Positions 46,388-58,080 of a stretch of 64,000 nt of DNA are shown in pieces (the first letter of the stretch is position 1; every line of letters starts with the position of its first letter). Location: NCBI GenBank assembly GCA_026826555.1, contig JAKSZT010017954.1, positions 5,236,642 through 5,300,641 on the forward strand, in the 5' to 3' direction. Position numbers and translations under genes: made by a program. The notes beneath the pieces were generated by a model. It saw only the letters and a list, made by a program, of their open reading frames with translations. It searched no databases and was not told where the DNA came from. Source of the stretch: Tolypeutes matacus. Its lineage: Eukaryota > Chordata > Mammalia > Cingulata > Chlamyphoridae.

Positions 46388-46399
46388 ATTCTAGAATAA

Positions 46400-46578
46400 G
46401 GCCATGTCTCAGAGTGATGAGCATTGGCTCTGGAGTCAGACAGCCTGGGTTCAAATCCTGTGTGGTCACCTGCTTGTTGTGTGACCTTAGCCAAGTTACT
46501 TCTCCCATTATGCCCTAGTTTCCTATCTATAAAACTGGAATAATAGGACCTAAATCATTAAATGGTATGATATAGATA
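46400..46578 (+). mobile_element. MIR SINE
   Basis: Clear MIR: 'ggctctggagtcagacagc', 'ctgggttcaaatcctgtg', 'gtgaccttagccaagttac', 'aactggaataataggacc'. Its 3' end passes into the minisatellite at 46579. Confidence 0.85.
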
Positions 46579-46700
46579 GAGTACTTAGAACAATATTCAG
46601 AAATGCTCAGAGTACTTAGAGCAGTACTCAGAAGTGCTCAGAGTACTTAGAAGTACTCAGAGTATTTAGAACAGTACTTAGAACAGTACTTAGCTCAGCA
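46579..46700. repeat. Minisatellite, 31-bp unit and shorter variants
   Basis: Two 31-bp units (46579-46609, 46610-46640) of the form gagtacttaga.cagtactcag plus aagtgctca, then 19-bp and 12-bp variants. The core 'cttagaacagtact' resembles the MIR 3' motif, so it likely grew out of the MIR end. Confidence 0.8.
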
Positions 46701-46705
46701 CAATA

Positions 46706-47539
46706 TAAGACCTTGGTACATAGTCCCTGTGATTAGTCACTAAGCTTTAGGGCATAGAACTTTCTGGCCATTTATATCTCAAAACCATCTTTCCACTGCC
46801 AATGCCTTCCACTTGGGCTGCACTCTCTAAAGACAGAATCGACACTTCTATTCTATATCTAACCAATGTATTCATTTCCCCCTTTCATATAACCCACTTG
46901 AAATCACATCATCTCCTCTCAGTGGAAAAACGATTCTATTGAGTCATTTACAGGCTCAAACAGAGAAACTAGAAGTAATCAGAAATTACTTATACCATTG
47001 AAATGTCAGGTGAGTCTGCATGGGCCATTCTCCCAAGAATATTTTTGGTAATTCAGGAGATGAAAGAGGACTGTGAAGGTTTTGTGAGCATTTCTTTTTT
47101 CCTTCCCCATCTTTTCCAAATGAGAAAAGCCCTCCATCGACCTCTGTCAAAGTATAAATTTCCAAGGCTAACAATTTGGATCTCAAAAGCCCAGATTCAA
47201 AGGAACCCTCACTTTGTGACAGCACTGCTATCTAAAATAAATGCCTGAATAGCTATCAGTTAAGGTACACACAAAGCAAATGGGAAAAGGATAGCCATGT
47301 CATAGAATGCTCTGTGAATTCGTGAGGTCTTTGTCTGAGGACAATTGTAATATGAGCAAATTTTCAGGTTTTCACTTATGGGCCAGCCAGAGGATCAAGC
47401 AAGAAATCAGACTGAATCTAATTGAATCCACAACGCCAAAACCATTAGTCCCGAAAGCATGGACCACAGATATCTTTCCCCATGCCTCCTGGCACAGCTT
47501 TGGAACTCTGGCGAGATTACACCCAGTCTAAATGTTTGC
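46706..47539. other. Unassigned
   Basis: No gene or named repeat. Overlapping short frames at 46986-47248 and 47307-47531 have no recognised domain. Confidence 0.4.
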
Positions 47540-47850
47540 GGGTATCTTTCCGGTTACATGCAGTGAGGTTTTATCGTTTCTAATTAAATACAGTTGATTC
47601 ATAACCATGAAATGGCTCCCTTATGCCTTTCACCAAATGAGAATCCTCTCAAAACTCTAGACATGTTATCAACAGGAAATGTATCTTATTAGTTTTTGAA
47701 TGTCACTAAATTTAAGCTCTATTAGCAGTATGACCAGGAAAATAATCCTGCATCATCCATAATTGTGCTGTCAATCAATTGAAACAATTTTACAGTTAAG
47801 ATTTGATGCTGTTGGCTGTGTTGTACTCGATGAAGAAAAATCTATCTGTA
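47540..47850. promoter_or_regulatory. Candidate conserved noncoding block
   Basis: Repeat-free. Motifs include TAATTA at 47581-47586, a PBX-like gtcaatca at 47770-47777, and 'tccataattgtgctg' just before it. Enhancer-like texture; not demonstrable from one sequence. Confidence 0.25.
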
Positions 47851-49228
47851 TCTTCGTATCTTTTGGCTCAGACCTGCTTCTGCCCTCATGTGCCCTGTCT
47901 CAGCTGAAGGCACCAACTCCCACCTAATCCATCATCTTGGACACCTTCTTCTCCCCTCCTCTTCTCCCATGCCCTATCAATCACAAATCCTGATAACTCC
48001 GTCACCCACATAGCTTTCATTTTCATCCCTTCCTCTCCTTCACACTGCCACTTCTCTGATTCAAATGGGAACTGCTATGGGGAGTAGCCCCAGCAGAAAG
48101 GCATTCTGGGAGTTCCCAGTCCAAAGGAAAGAACAAGTTGAGGGCAGGGGGTTGATCGCTTTGGGGAATGACATAGGTGCAAAGAGTGAAACCTCCCAGA
48201 GATGGACTAGCAGTTTAAGTCATTAAATGTCACAGATGTAAGATAAATGAATTCAACCCAGTCAAAGTGTTTACCTGAACAGTCTAATTCAAGGGCACTG
48301 GGTCCAAAAATTAGGCGTGATCCTGGGCAGTAGCTATACTCAATGTTGAGTGGAAGCTAAAAGCATAGCTTTGGAGGTCTCTGTTTGGGTTCAAATAAAA
48401 ATAAAGATGCAAAGCAGGATCAGGCCTGTTTAAAAGCAAACAAGTAATAGAGCTAGATATCAGACTCACATCTAATAACCTCATCTCCAAGAATACACCA
48501 TTTAAAGTATTTTATATGCATATAAGCTCCTGGTAAAGATCTCACTGGCCATTGTTCTCCAAGGGAAAAACAATCAACAAATGTACAAATGATCTTTCTG
48601 CTTTCATTTCTAAACTAAGTCAAGCAATACACTCGACTTGGGTCTGGACAATTATTAATTGTGTGTAACTGGAATTGTATTAAAATTTCTCTTTATGCTT
48701 TTATTCTCAGAAATGCATTCTACTAACACTCTCAAGTGCTAATAACTATAATCAAGTTATCATCATCATAATAATTACAATAATGATAATAACAATATAC
48801 TGGTATCACACTTTACAGTTTATAAAATACATTCCAAGATGCTTGCACATTATTATTTCACACATAATAGGACATTTTCCTACATTAAACAGAGATTAAA
48901 ATATAGAAGTAAAATATATAAAGTGAATGGTCATTTTTAAATTAGCATTGTAATGGTAAAACGGTGGCAGAGCCTGTCGGATGCCACCCACAGCCCCTAG
49001 GACTCTCTTATCTTTTATGTGCACACCAGCCTAACTTCTATCATCCAGTAACCACGTCTTTGTTGGATGGCTGGCCTTGAACTTCCAGAACTCACTCAGC
49101 CCATGTGTAAGTTAGATGGAAATGACTGGGAATAAATCCTTTCCCAGAATGTTCACATACGTTTACCAATGACTGACAGGTGCAGGACTATAAACACACA
49201 GGCTCCTTCACTCCTTGGCTGGAATTAT
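47851..49228. other. Unassigned
   Basis: No gene seen. 48720-48860 contains MIR-like antisense remains ('acattattatttcacacat') and ATAATA-rich text. Confidence 0.4.
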
Positions 49229-49456
49229 TCTGAAGTGCATTTTTTTAAAAAAAATTATTTATTTATTTTTCTTCCCTTCCTCCACCCCCTTAGATGGCTC
49301 CCTCGTCTGTCTGCTCGTTGCATCTCACTGTGTTTGGTCATTGTGCCTGATCATCTTCTTTAGGAGGCACCAGGAACTGAACCTGGGACCTCCCATATGG
49401 GAGGCAGGCACCCAACTGCCTGAGCCACATGCACTCCCCTCTGAAGTGCATTTTTT
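49229..49456 (-). mobile_element. DAS-SINE monomer with 17-bp duplication
   Basis: Flanked by a perfect duplication tctgaagtgcatttttt (49229-49245 and 49440-49456). On the minus strand the head reads gcatgtggctcaggcagttg with B box-like 'ggttcagttcctgg', then an internal tail region and an A-rich end (plus T/A text at 49240-49270). The perfect duplication suggests a fairly recent insertion. Confidence 0.9.
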
Positions 49457-50393
49457 ACAGCATTTCCTATAGCTTCCCTGCAGGATTAAGTTTCAATTGC
49501 CCGCTACAGTGGCTGGTTGTTTTTGGCTGTTGGTTTTTTCCGTTTCACCTTCCCATTACTCTGCCATGCCTCTGCAACTCCCAAATAAGCTATGCATACT
49601 CAACCCCCCTCTCAGGAATTGCTTCTGGGGTGAATCCTATTAAGGCAGTGTCAAAAGTAAGTAACTGTGAATATTCTTAATCAATGGATGGCATGTGACA
49701 TAAAAAGGACAAAAGGCATGCTAAACTACATAGCCTGCATATCTACCTGGACATCAGTTTTCTTCTTTAAAAAAGTCTATTGCCTGTCTATAATAAAGCA
49801 GCATTATCATTCGTTTGTCAATACAATTCATGTATTGAGTCCTGAATACACAATATGCTAGGTGCTATGAGTAAAAATTAGATCATTGACCTCGTCCTCC
49901 CAATGCTCACAGTATCAAGGTTAGAGACAGAAACCAGAACAAGCATCAGTCCACAGGAAAACAGTGGCCATGAGCTGAAGGTGTGCAGAGGAAGGAGGGA
50001 TTGACGACTCACCTGTGACTTCTCTAAGGTGTAACTAACTTGGAAACACAGGAAAACAGCAGAGCCAGGGAAACAACCACTTCCCTCTGCTTACATAACA
50101 CCTATCTTTTTTTAATGGTAAATTAAGCCACAAATGGGTATCAGTAAGACATCATTTCACAATCTAATACAAAAGGACAAAACCCGAAGTGCTGATCTTA
50201 GCAAATCCTCTGAGATCTCAGCATCTGTCACAAATCTTGTTTGTTGTAGCAGAAAAACTCATGTCTCACAACCAGTTCTTATACAGTCTGTCTCAGAAAA
50301 TGGAATAGAAATAGACCAAGTTACATGCATGTTCTGTTGGAAGAAAGCAAACACTTTCTACAACAAGGCATAAAAGAACCAAGAGCAGAGTGT
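49457..50393. other. Unassigned
   Basis: No gene recognised. The 79-codon plus frame at 50134-50373 has no domain I can identify. Confidence 0.4.
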
Positions 50394-50820
50394 TTCCTCC
50401 ACTATTTTTTTTTAATTTCTCCATTATTCCCCACCCCCTCCATTGTTTTGCACTTGCTGTCTGCTCTCTGCGTTTTCTTCTCTGTCTGCTTGTCTTCTCT
50501 TTAGGCAGCACCAGGAACCGATCCTGGGACCTTCCAGAGTGGGAGAGATACACTCAATCACTTGAGCCACCGCAGCTCCCAGTCTGCTGCTTCTCTCATT
50601 GTCTCTACTCTGTATCTCTTTTTGTTGTGTCATCTTGCTGCGCCAGCTCTCTGTGCGGGCCAGCTCTCCTGCATGGGCCAGCACTCTGCGTGGGCCAGTT
50701 CTCTGCACAGGCCAGCTTGCCTTACACCAGGAGGCCCCGGAAATCAAACCCTGAACCTCCTATATGGTAGGCAGGAGCCCAATAGCTTGGGCCACATCCG
50801 TTTCCCTTCCTCCACTTTTT
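50394..50820 (-). mobile_element. Composite DAS-SINE (antisense)
   Basis: Duplication ttcctccact plus T-run at 50394-50403 and 50807-50816. On the minus strand a DAS head ('acggatgtggcccaagc'), a GC-richer linker with short tandem units (50650-50725), a second head ('ggtggctcaagtgattgag') and an A-rich tail. Same layout as 38170-38620. Confidence 0.85.
50650..50725. repeat. GC-rich short tandem units in the DAS linker
   Basis: About four units of roughly 19-20 bp built on ggccagctctctgcgtg, with substitutions and small length changes. Related text ('gggtcagctaactgcgc') occurs once in the DAS at 62825-63014, so this copy has an expanded linker. Confidence 0.75.
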
Positions 50821-51239
50821 ATATCTCTTCATCATGGAAAAGTATATGTGGACTTGTAAAATCAGCCATCTCCACCCTCTCTTTCCATTTTCAAACATGA
50901 ATGAGATAATCTTAGATCAAAGAAAAGACAGCACTTCTTTATATAATCAATAATAAACAGATGCAACTTGCTTCTTTAAGAAGCTGTACAGTCTAAATAT
51001 ATAAAAAGCATCCAGAGGGTTGTGATAAATTGATGATGGACTCAACGCTGATTCTTAATAGGTCTGTGTCCAAGATCAGTCAACCACATAAGATAAGGGA
51101 AGGGTAAAAATTTAAATAGCAGACCACTATTCATTACTTGGAGAGCTATCTGCTAGTTTTCTTGATAGCCACATAACACAAGCCTCTTTTATATAGTATG
51201 ATTTCTCTTAGTCCTCAGCATAGTTTCTATCTAGATAGC
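50821..51239. other. Unassigned
   Basis: No gene or named repeat. Confidence 0.4.
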
Positions 51240-51355
51240 AAGCTAGATAAATAAATAGATAGATGATTAGCTAAATAGAGATAGATGAGAAAGAGATGAG
51301 AGAGAACAGATAGACGAGAGAGATGATAGGCAAAGAAATGGTAGAGATAGATAGG
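51230..51355. repeat. Degenerate (GATA)n / GA-rich tract
   Basis: Many gata and gaga words (tagatagatg, agatagatgag, gatagacgagag) with interruptions. A decayed tetranucleotide repeat. Confidence 0.8.
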
Positions 51356-51682
51356 GATCATAGCATGTAATAATTATAGGCATATCAAGCTGATATCTGT
51401 ATCATTTATTCAGTCAATCACTTAATTTTTAATAAACATCTGTAGTGCATCTGTTCTAGCCAGTGCCATATCAGTAACCAAAGAAACAGAGAAAAGGGAA
51501 ATTTTTAATCCCCAAGAAATTTACAGCACACACTTGAAACCATAATCTGTGAATTACGTTTACTCTAATTAGTGAATATTCTCTAATATTAGTGAATTTC
51601 ATTCACTACTATTTTAATTTTACTGGTTGAGTCATGTCTGATTAACAGACAATACATCTTTTAAAAGCCTATAATATAGACT

Positions 51683-51708
51683 AATTTATTGTCTCTAGAC
51701 AATAAATT
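51683..51708. repeat. Near-perfect palindrome
   Basis: aatttattgtct and agacaataaatt are exact reverse complements separated by only ct. No run of T follows to suggest a Pol III terminator. Confidence 0.9.
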
Positions 51709-51784
51709 TCTGAGAAATTTAGTACCATTTCTTTCACATGTCCAGTTACACACTACATAGATTACAAGCTAAGAACTTGCTGGG

Positions 51785-51905
51785 TTGGTTCTACTCTTGC
51801 CTGTGGAACTAACAAGCTAGACAACTTCAGGTGAGAGATACCTCTGAGGTCTCAGTTTCCTTGACTACAAATAAAATGATGATGTTAGACTCCATGGGCT
51901 GAGAA
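51785..51905 (+). mobile_element. MIR SINE fragment
   Basis: 'aactaacaagctagacaac', 'gaggtctcagtttccttgac', 'ataaaatgatgatgttag' are MIR landmarks. Confidence 0.6.
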
Positions 51906-52029
51906 CCTCTACAAATCTGACAGTCTCTGGGTTTTCTATCATTTGTAACTGAATCGGCAAAATGTTAGATATTCTTGAATCATTCACCATCCATTCATTT
52001 ATCCATTCCTTCTGCATTCTATTCAAATG

Positions 52030-52760
52030 TTTTTTTAGTCAAACAACAAGTATTTATTGAGAACCTACTCCATGCCAGGCCTAGGGATGTACTGCACACT
52101 ATAAGTTCTTCAAAGCCTGAAGACTGGTCTTGGTTGTTATCTGTTGTGACTTCCTTTATTGGATATGAAAAAAAAAAAAAAAAAGGTTTTAAAACATCTC
52201 ATTAATTATAGTTAGGTATGTAGGTGATTTTGAGTGTTTACAATAGTTCTTTTAAAAGACTGAGGTGTCGATAATGATTGAAAAAAAAGAGAGAACTGGG
52301 ATCTGGAACGGTTGCAGAATCACCCATCCATTCTACCCTTTATTGGGTGTCTATTGCATTCGTGGCACTGTGATATCCCTGGCATACGACAGCAACAAGA
52401 CACAGTCTCTGCAGAAATGGGTTAACAGACTGATGGGGGAGAGAGTTAGTTAAGAGGCAAATAGATAAAAAGTGATGAAGATTCCCATTGGATAAGCCGA
52501 GGATGCTGTGGAGCAATGGAAGGAAGGTGCCACCTGACCTTGTCTTGTGACAGGGGTAAATTAGAGAAGGATTTCCAGAAAAGTGTATGCCCAAGCTGAG
52601 ACGTCTGGTTTTAGTCAGACAACGATATGGAGGGAGGTGGAAGAGCAGAAGAGGGAGAGGGTGGGAGTGAGCAGGAGCAAAAGTGAGAGTAAGAAGAGAA
52701 ATGGTGTGTTTGGCAAATTCAATGTCCTGGATACCAAATGTAGATAACAGATTTGGGTGG
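52030..52760 (-). mobile_element. L2 LINE (antisense), interrupted by A-run
   Basis: 'aagtatttattgagaacctac', 'catgccaggcctaggg', then after about 52340 'ggcactgtgatatccctgg', 'acacagtctctgcagaaat', 'aacagactgatgggggag' and 'gaaggatttccagaaaag'. The order is antisense L2 3' end. Between them an A-run at 52168-52183 may mark another insertion. Confidence 0.55.
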
Positions 52761-52999
52761 ACAAGAAATAAAACTTTTTAATTTTTCCATAGCAACTTAA
52801 TTTCTATTTCTTAACCACACTCCAGTCACTTGATATGGCAGGATCTTCACTGCAGTTAATTTCTCATCTACAATCCCAGGGAGACAGCAAAGCCCCAGAG
52901 AAGAAACAGTGATAAGATCCTTCTGGGAAGCCAGGGGCTTAATGAGCCCCATAGGATTTCCTTGGGTCTGGCAAGATGATGCCCATGTGCCCAGAAGTG

Positions 53000-54470
53000 A
53001 GCCAGGACAGGCAGAGAGAGAAGCAGACCCTCAGGAGACATGCATGTAAAAATGCAGCTTTCTCCCTACAGCTCTTCTCCCAAAATGTGCTTGAAGTCCA
53101 TGTCTCCACTTCCTCTCTCTACCAACTTGAGTTGGGCTTTCACATTTTTCACTCTGCAGAAACTACTCTCGCCAAAGCCATTCACAACCTCTATGTTGCT
53201 AAATCCAATGGCCCATTCTCAATCTATTTCTTATTTCATGAATCAACAACATTTTTCACAGTTACTCACTTCTTCCTCATCCATTTCCTTCCTCCATGTA
53301 ACAAGACACTAGACTCTCCAGGTTTTCTTCACACATTGCCCTCTCAGCTTCCTTTGTTGGATTCCTCTTCTTCCCAAACTCTCAAGATTAGAGTACCCCA
53401 GGTCTCAGACCTTGATTTCTTCTCTTGATATAGCTTTAAACACCACATATTATGTCAACAACACCCACATTCAAATTTTGGACCCATACCTCTCTCCTGA
53501 GCTCTATCCTTGGGTATATAAGGTTTCTCAACATTTCTACTTGGACATATATTTCCACAATGAACGTATGATTCCCTCACCTCAGCTACTCCACCTTCAG
53601 TCTTCCCCATTTCAGCCAATAGCAGTTGCATAGGCTTAAAACTTTGAAGACATCTTTGTTTTCTATCTTTTTCTCCCACCCCACAATCAATCCATCTGTA
53701 AATCCTGTTGGTGCTACCTCTTCAATACATCCAGAATCTGACCACTTTTCACTACCAGGTCTGAGCCATTATTTTGTCTTCATTATAACTCACCTTCCTG
53801 CTTCCTCCTTGCCCGCTTCAGTTTATTTTCTACACAGAGCCAGAATGATCCTTCTAACACATACAGCATATCATGTTATTCTCTGGTGCAAACCTCTAGT
53901 ATTTCCCTTTTTTCTTCAGATAAAGAGCCAAAGTCCTTCCAATGTCCTGCTTGATCTGAGGTACCTCCACCACCTCTCTGATCTCTTTCCCCTTTACTCT
54001 CCCTCTCATCCCTAACTCAATTCTGCTCACATAGGCCTTCTTTCTGTTTTTGGAACATACTTGGCAAGATCCTGCTTTAGGGCCATTAAACAAGCTCTTC
54101 CCTTTGTCTAGACTCTTTCCCCCTTGATTTCTATTTAGCTCAATCCCCCTCAGCCCTTTCCTCATCTAGGCTTTGCTCAACTGTTAACCTTCTCCATGAG
54201 GTCTAGCCTGACCACCCTAATTGAAATTGCAACCCACCACCTAAATTTGGCATTCTCTACTGCTCTGTATTTTCCCATATCACCTTCTAATATGCTCTGC
54301 AATTTAGTTATTTTATGATGTTGTACCTCCCCCTGCTAAAATATAAGCTCCACAAGGACGAAGATTTTTCTTTTTGGCTCACAGATCTATCTAAGTCCAG
54401 TGCCTAGAACAGTGGTCAAGATATGGTGGGCACTCAATAGATAATTGTTGACTTAATTAAATGAATTCAT
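53000..54470 (+). mobile_element. L2 LINE, long 3' part
   Basis: The longest L2 piece in the window. Coding landmarks include 'acctctctcctgagctctat', 'atttctacttggacatat', 'accaggtctgagccatt' and 'gccagaatgatccttctaac'. The 3' end reads 'ataagctccacaaggacg', 'ccagtgcctagaacagtgg', 'gggcactcaatagataattg'. Open frames at 52976-53428 and 53626-54015 are fragments of this sense strand but do not form a continuous reverse transcriptase. Inactive. Confidence 0.75.
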
Positions 54471-54984
54471 GGAAATAACGGGTTAGTATATAGAGTGGTA
54501 AGTGAGGAAGCCAAGGGGTTATGATGGGAATGAGACAGTGGCCCTGTATGGCCTCTATTCCTGCCTTGTCTTAAATCCTCATTTTTCAGCTTTCCCAAGG
54601 ATCCCATAAATAAACCTCTTATCCTTGTGGTAATTTAAGTGACCTCCATTTCTAGCAACCAAAATGTCCCTAACTAGAATAATCATATTTCTTCCCTGCC
54701 TGGGAATCCATAGACCTTGCTCATGACTTCTTATATCAAGTTCAAAGACAGCTCTGGATTCGAGGCTCTGTGCCATGGGGGTGAATCTTTCAGCTATATA
54801 AATCCTATTCAACCTTCAAGGTCTACATCTTTTACAGAAACTTTCCTGACACCAATAAGGCTCATTTGCTATACCAGACATTTTGGAATTTGATTATATT
54901 CAGTTTATTAGATGATATATTTGTGTTTCTCCTTAATTATGAGATTGTATCACTCTACTATAAATTTGTAAGCAAGCTGAGAAG
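54471..54984. other. Unassigned
   Basis: Continues with L2-like phrases ('caaggtctacatcttttac') but no firm assignment. Confidence 0.35.
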
Positions 54985-55200
54985 GGACATAATAACAATA
55001 CCTGCTATTTATTGAGACCTTAGTAGTTACTGTGTATTGTTCTAAACTCTTCCATATATTACGTCATTAATCATTGCACAGCCTCATTAGGAGATGTGTT
55101 CTTTTATCTTCATTTACTGATGAAGATACTGAGGCCAAGAGAGTTTTACTAGCTTGCCCAATATTACAAAGCTAGTTAGCAGATCCTTTTCCAAGCACTC
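54985..55200 (-). mobile_element. MIR SINE (antisense)
   Basis: 'tgctatttattgagacctt', 'actgatgaagatactgagg', 'gcttgcccaatattacaaag', 'agctagttagcagatcc' follow the antisense MIR. Confidence 0.75.
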
Positions 55201-55261
55201 ATAACCACTAGTCTATTTCAGAACCTTCCAGTTGGTATCCTGCAATACATTCAGAGGGAGT

Positions 55262-55410
55262 ATTCAAAATACCAGCAGACCCCAAGCTTTAACATACTCT
55301 GGGAACTTGTTAGAAATGTAAAATCTGCTCTCTACCCTACCCACCACAGAATCCAAATTTGCATTTTAATAAGATTCCAGGTGCACAATAAAGTTTGAGA
55401 ACCACTGAAA
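55262..55410. mobile_element. MER5A-type hAT MITE
   Basis: 'tctgggaacttgttagaaatg', 'aatccaaatttgcatttta', 'ataagattccaggtgcac' and the terminal 'aaagtttgagaaccactg', which matches the MER5 inverted terminal repeat. Confidence 0.8.
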
Positions 55411-56899
55411 GATTTAACAGCACAAACAATACCAGTAATAAGCACACAGAAGGAAGAAGTTGAGGAAGGTGCCCAGTGAGGGGCTGGTGAAGTCAGGGTG
55501 GGGGTAGAAGGTTGGACAATAAAAGCTATGATTTTTCACTAGCTACTGTGGAAATATATCAGTATTTCAACAACAATACCAGTTGTAGGTATTCATCAAG
55601 TGAAGATCAGTGTCTGGGCACACTAAAGTGCTGTGAATGGGTTACGGTGAGTCATTGTATGTTGATCTCCTTACCCTTCTGAGCATTTAGGTAGAGCTCA
55701 GAGCCACCACAGCACCAAGGGCAGTGTATGGACTCCATGAATAGCCCAATCTGGGGTGCCTGAGAAGATGGTCTGAGCAGAGGTGAGTCTGACAGTAGAC
55801 CCCCAAATCCCAGTAAGCATTGAGCATGATGCGTTACACACAACACTTGCTGCTTTTCACAACTCTCTGAGAGCAGCCAAGGAGTTTCTCTACATCTTGA
55901 ACATCTACTTTGCAGTCAGCTGCATGGTATACCCCAACCCATCACAGACAAAGAAGCCATGGTCCTGCTAGTGAAGTTTGTATTGCAAATACATAATGGT
56001 TCAGGTGCAGAGGCCAAGGTGTAGGAGCTGGAGTTGAGGAAGCTCCTAGCAGAACAGCTCCAGGGAGCCCTGAATCTCTGCCATCACATAGATGCTTTTG
56101 CAGCTAATAAGCCCTTTTAGTGGCATTCAGGCTAGCTGCAGGGTGACTGCTCTAACAATGCATGTGTATTCTACTAATTAGGGCATCATCATTATTTTGA
56201 AACACTTGATAAGAAAACATTCTGTTGGATATGAAACCCATTTGCATTATCACAAGAAATTTCAATATTACATTTGTCAGTGAAAAAAAATGAGGAGCTG
56301 CTAGCTTCCTTAAATATACTTTCAAATATGACAATTTTTTGAATAGTGGTAAAAATGGTTTTAAATTTTTTATCACCTAACAGTGTGAATAGGTTATCTT
56401 GCCAATAGTCACTATCAAAAATTTGAAAAGATCAACATTAAAAGGTCTTGATCAGGAATTGAGTATAACCTTGTCAAGCATAAAATCTGATATGAAAATT
56501 TATGTTCATGGAAGGTAATAGCTGGATAAGATCTAACCAAATAACCCACCTGAATATAATAACTAAAAACCCTGGATACAAAATACAAAAATAGCTATCT
56601 GAAGGCAGTGGAGAGTATACAAAAGCAGACATGTTCTATTGGAGGGTCCAGGAGGAAGAGAGTTGTATGGAACTATTTCCTGTTTTACAGCTTGTAATCT
56701 GAGGTCGAGCATGATAGCATGATGAATGGGGTAATGCAGCTTTCTGGCCACAGGAACCAAAACATTGAATCTGGGGCAACCGTAGCTACTAAGGAGAGAG
56801 GCAGAATACCAAAGAGTGAGCCCCTGAATTCTGTCTTCTCCTAACTCCAACTGACCCCCAACCCATGCTGCATGGAGAAGAATCAAAGCAACTCAGTTA
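55411..56899. other. Unassigned, repeat-poor
   Basis: No gene recognised in about 1.5 kb. Small frames on both strands (55652-55971, 56563-56886) have no recognised domain. An old processed copy is possible but not supported. Confidence 0.4.
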
Positions 56900-57139
56900 A
56901 ATACTAAAGATCTGAACTAAGATCTGAACTGCCAACCAAGAAACAGACCTTACAGTTCAATTCCAACCAATTTAATTGCCCACTACACAAAACAAACACT
57001 CATCAGAGAAAAATAAAAGAAGCCAAAGCTGAATATTCATCATACCTGGCACATAATAAAAAACACTTGACGTGCAAAGAACCAGGAAAATGGAACACAT
57101 TCTCAAGATAAAATTGATAAGTTCAACCCTAATATAATC

Positions 57140-58080
57140 CAGATGTTAGAATTAGCAAAACAGAATTTTAAAACCACTATTATAACTATCCTCAATGAAG
57201 TAAGAGAAAACACGATGGTAATGAATGAAAAGACAGGAAATGGAAACAAGAAAGTAGAAACAATATAAAAGAACCAAATGGAAATTCTAGAACTGAAAAA
57301 TTTAATATTTAACATAAAAAATTCAGTGGGTGGACTTAACAATATGCCAATGATACAGGAAAGAATAAATGAATTTGAAGAAAGAGCAATAGAAATTATC
57401 CAATGTGAAGAAAAAAGACTGAAAAAGTAACAGAGCTTCAGGAACCTATTAAGTAACATAAAGCAATCTATAAACACAGTGTGTAGAGTCCCAAAAGGAA
57501 AGTAGAGAAAAAATGAGGCAGAGAAAGTTTTGAAGAAATAATGGTTAAAATTTTCCAAATTTGATGTAAGACATAAATTTACAGATTCAAAATGCTCAGA
57601 AAACACCCAGCAGGATAAAAGCAAAATGCACATTATTGTTAAATCATTGAAAGTCAATGATAGGGGAGTAGATGTGGCTCAAGCAGTTGAGCACCCACCT
57701 CCCACATAGGAGGTCCCGGTCTCAGTTTCCGGTGCCTACTGAAAAAAAACAAAAACAACAAACAACAAGCAAAACAAATGATAAAACCAACTCAGGGAAA
57801 CCAATATGGCTCAGTAGTTGAGTGTCAACTTCCCACATATGAGGTCCTGTGTTCAATCCCTGGCTCCCGGTACCTCAAAAAAAAAAAAAAAAAAAAAAAA
57901 AAACAAGTCAATGATCAAAAGAAATTTTGAAAAAAGCAGTTCATTAGTTGATTAATGGTTGATTTGCTGTCAGAAATTACAGAGGCCAAGAGAGTGTAGT
58001 ACAACATTTTTTTAAAGTGCTGAAAGATAAAACTGTCACCACAAAATTCTATATCTAGCAAAATCTTTCTTCAAGAAATA
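57140..58080 (+). pseudogene. HAL1 ORF1 remnant
   Basis: Plus-strand translation gives coiled-coil-like pieces (QMEILELKNLIFNIKN, INEFEERAIEIIQCEEKRLK), the RNA-binding ORF1p type. Several stops and the DAS dimer at 57662-57904 break it. Not functional. Confidence 0.65.
57651..57915 (+). mobile_element. DAS-SINE dimer inside HAL1
   Basis: Flanked by an 11-bp duplication aagtcaatgat (57651-57661 and 57905-57915). Monomer 1 ('tggctcaagcagttgagc'), linker 'gataaaaccaactcaggg', monomer 2 ('tggctcagtagttgagtg', 'gttcaatccctggc') and an A-run of about 26. Both heads inserted together. Confidence 0.9.

Noticed and set aside
46579..46700. CRISPR-like array
   Set aside because: Units are contiguous tandem repeats of changing length without spacers, in a mammalian genome.
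52976..54015. Plus-strand frames of 150 and 129 codons
   Set aside because: They fall within the L2 3' part at 53000-54470 and are broken pieces of its coding strand.
55570..56150. Possible processed pseudogene
   Set aside because: The 62-codon plus frame has no recognised parent, and no A-tail or duplication was found.
57103..57657. 184-codon minus-strand open frame, hydrophobic and Phe-rich
   Set aside because: It is the antisense of the A-rich HAL1 ORF1 remnant. The F/L/S-rich text comes from poly-purine on the other strand, not from a membrane protein.
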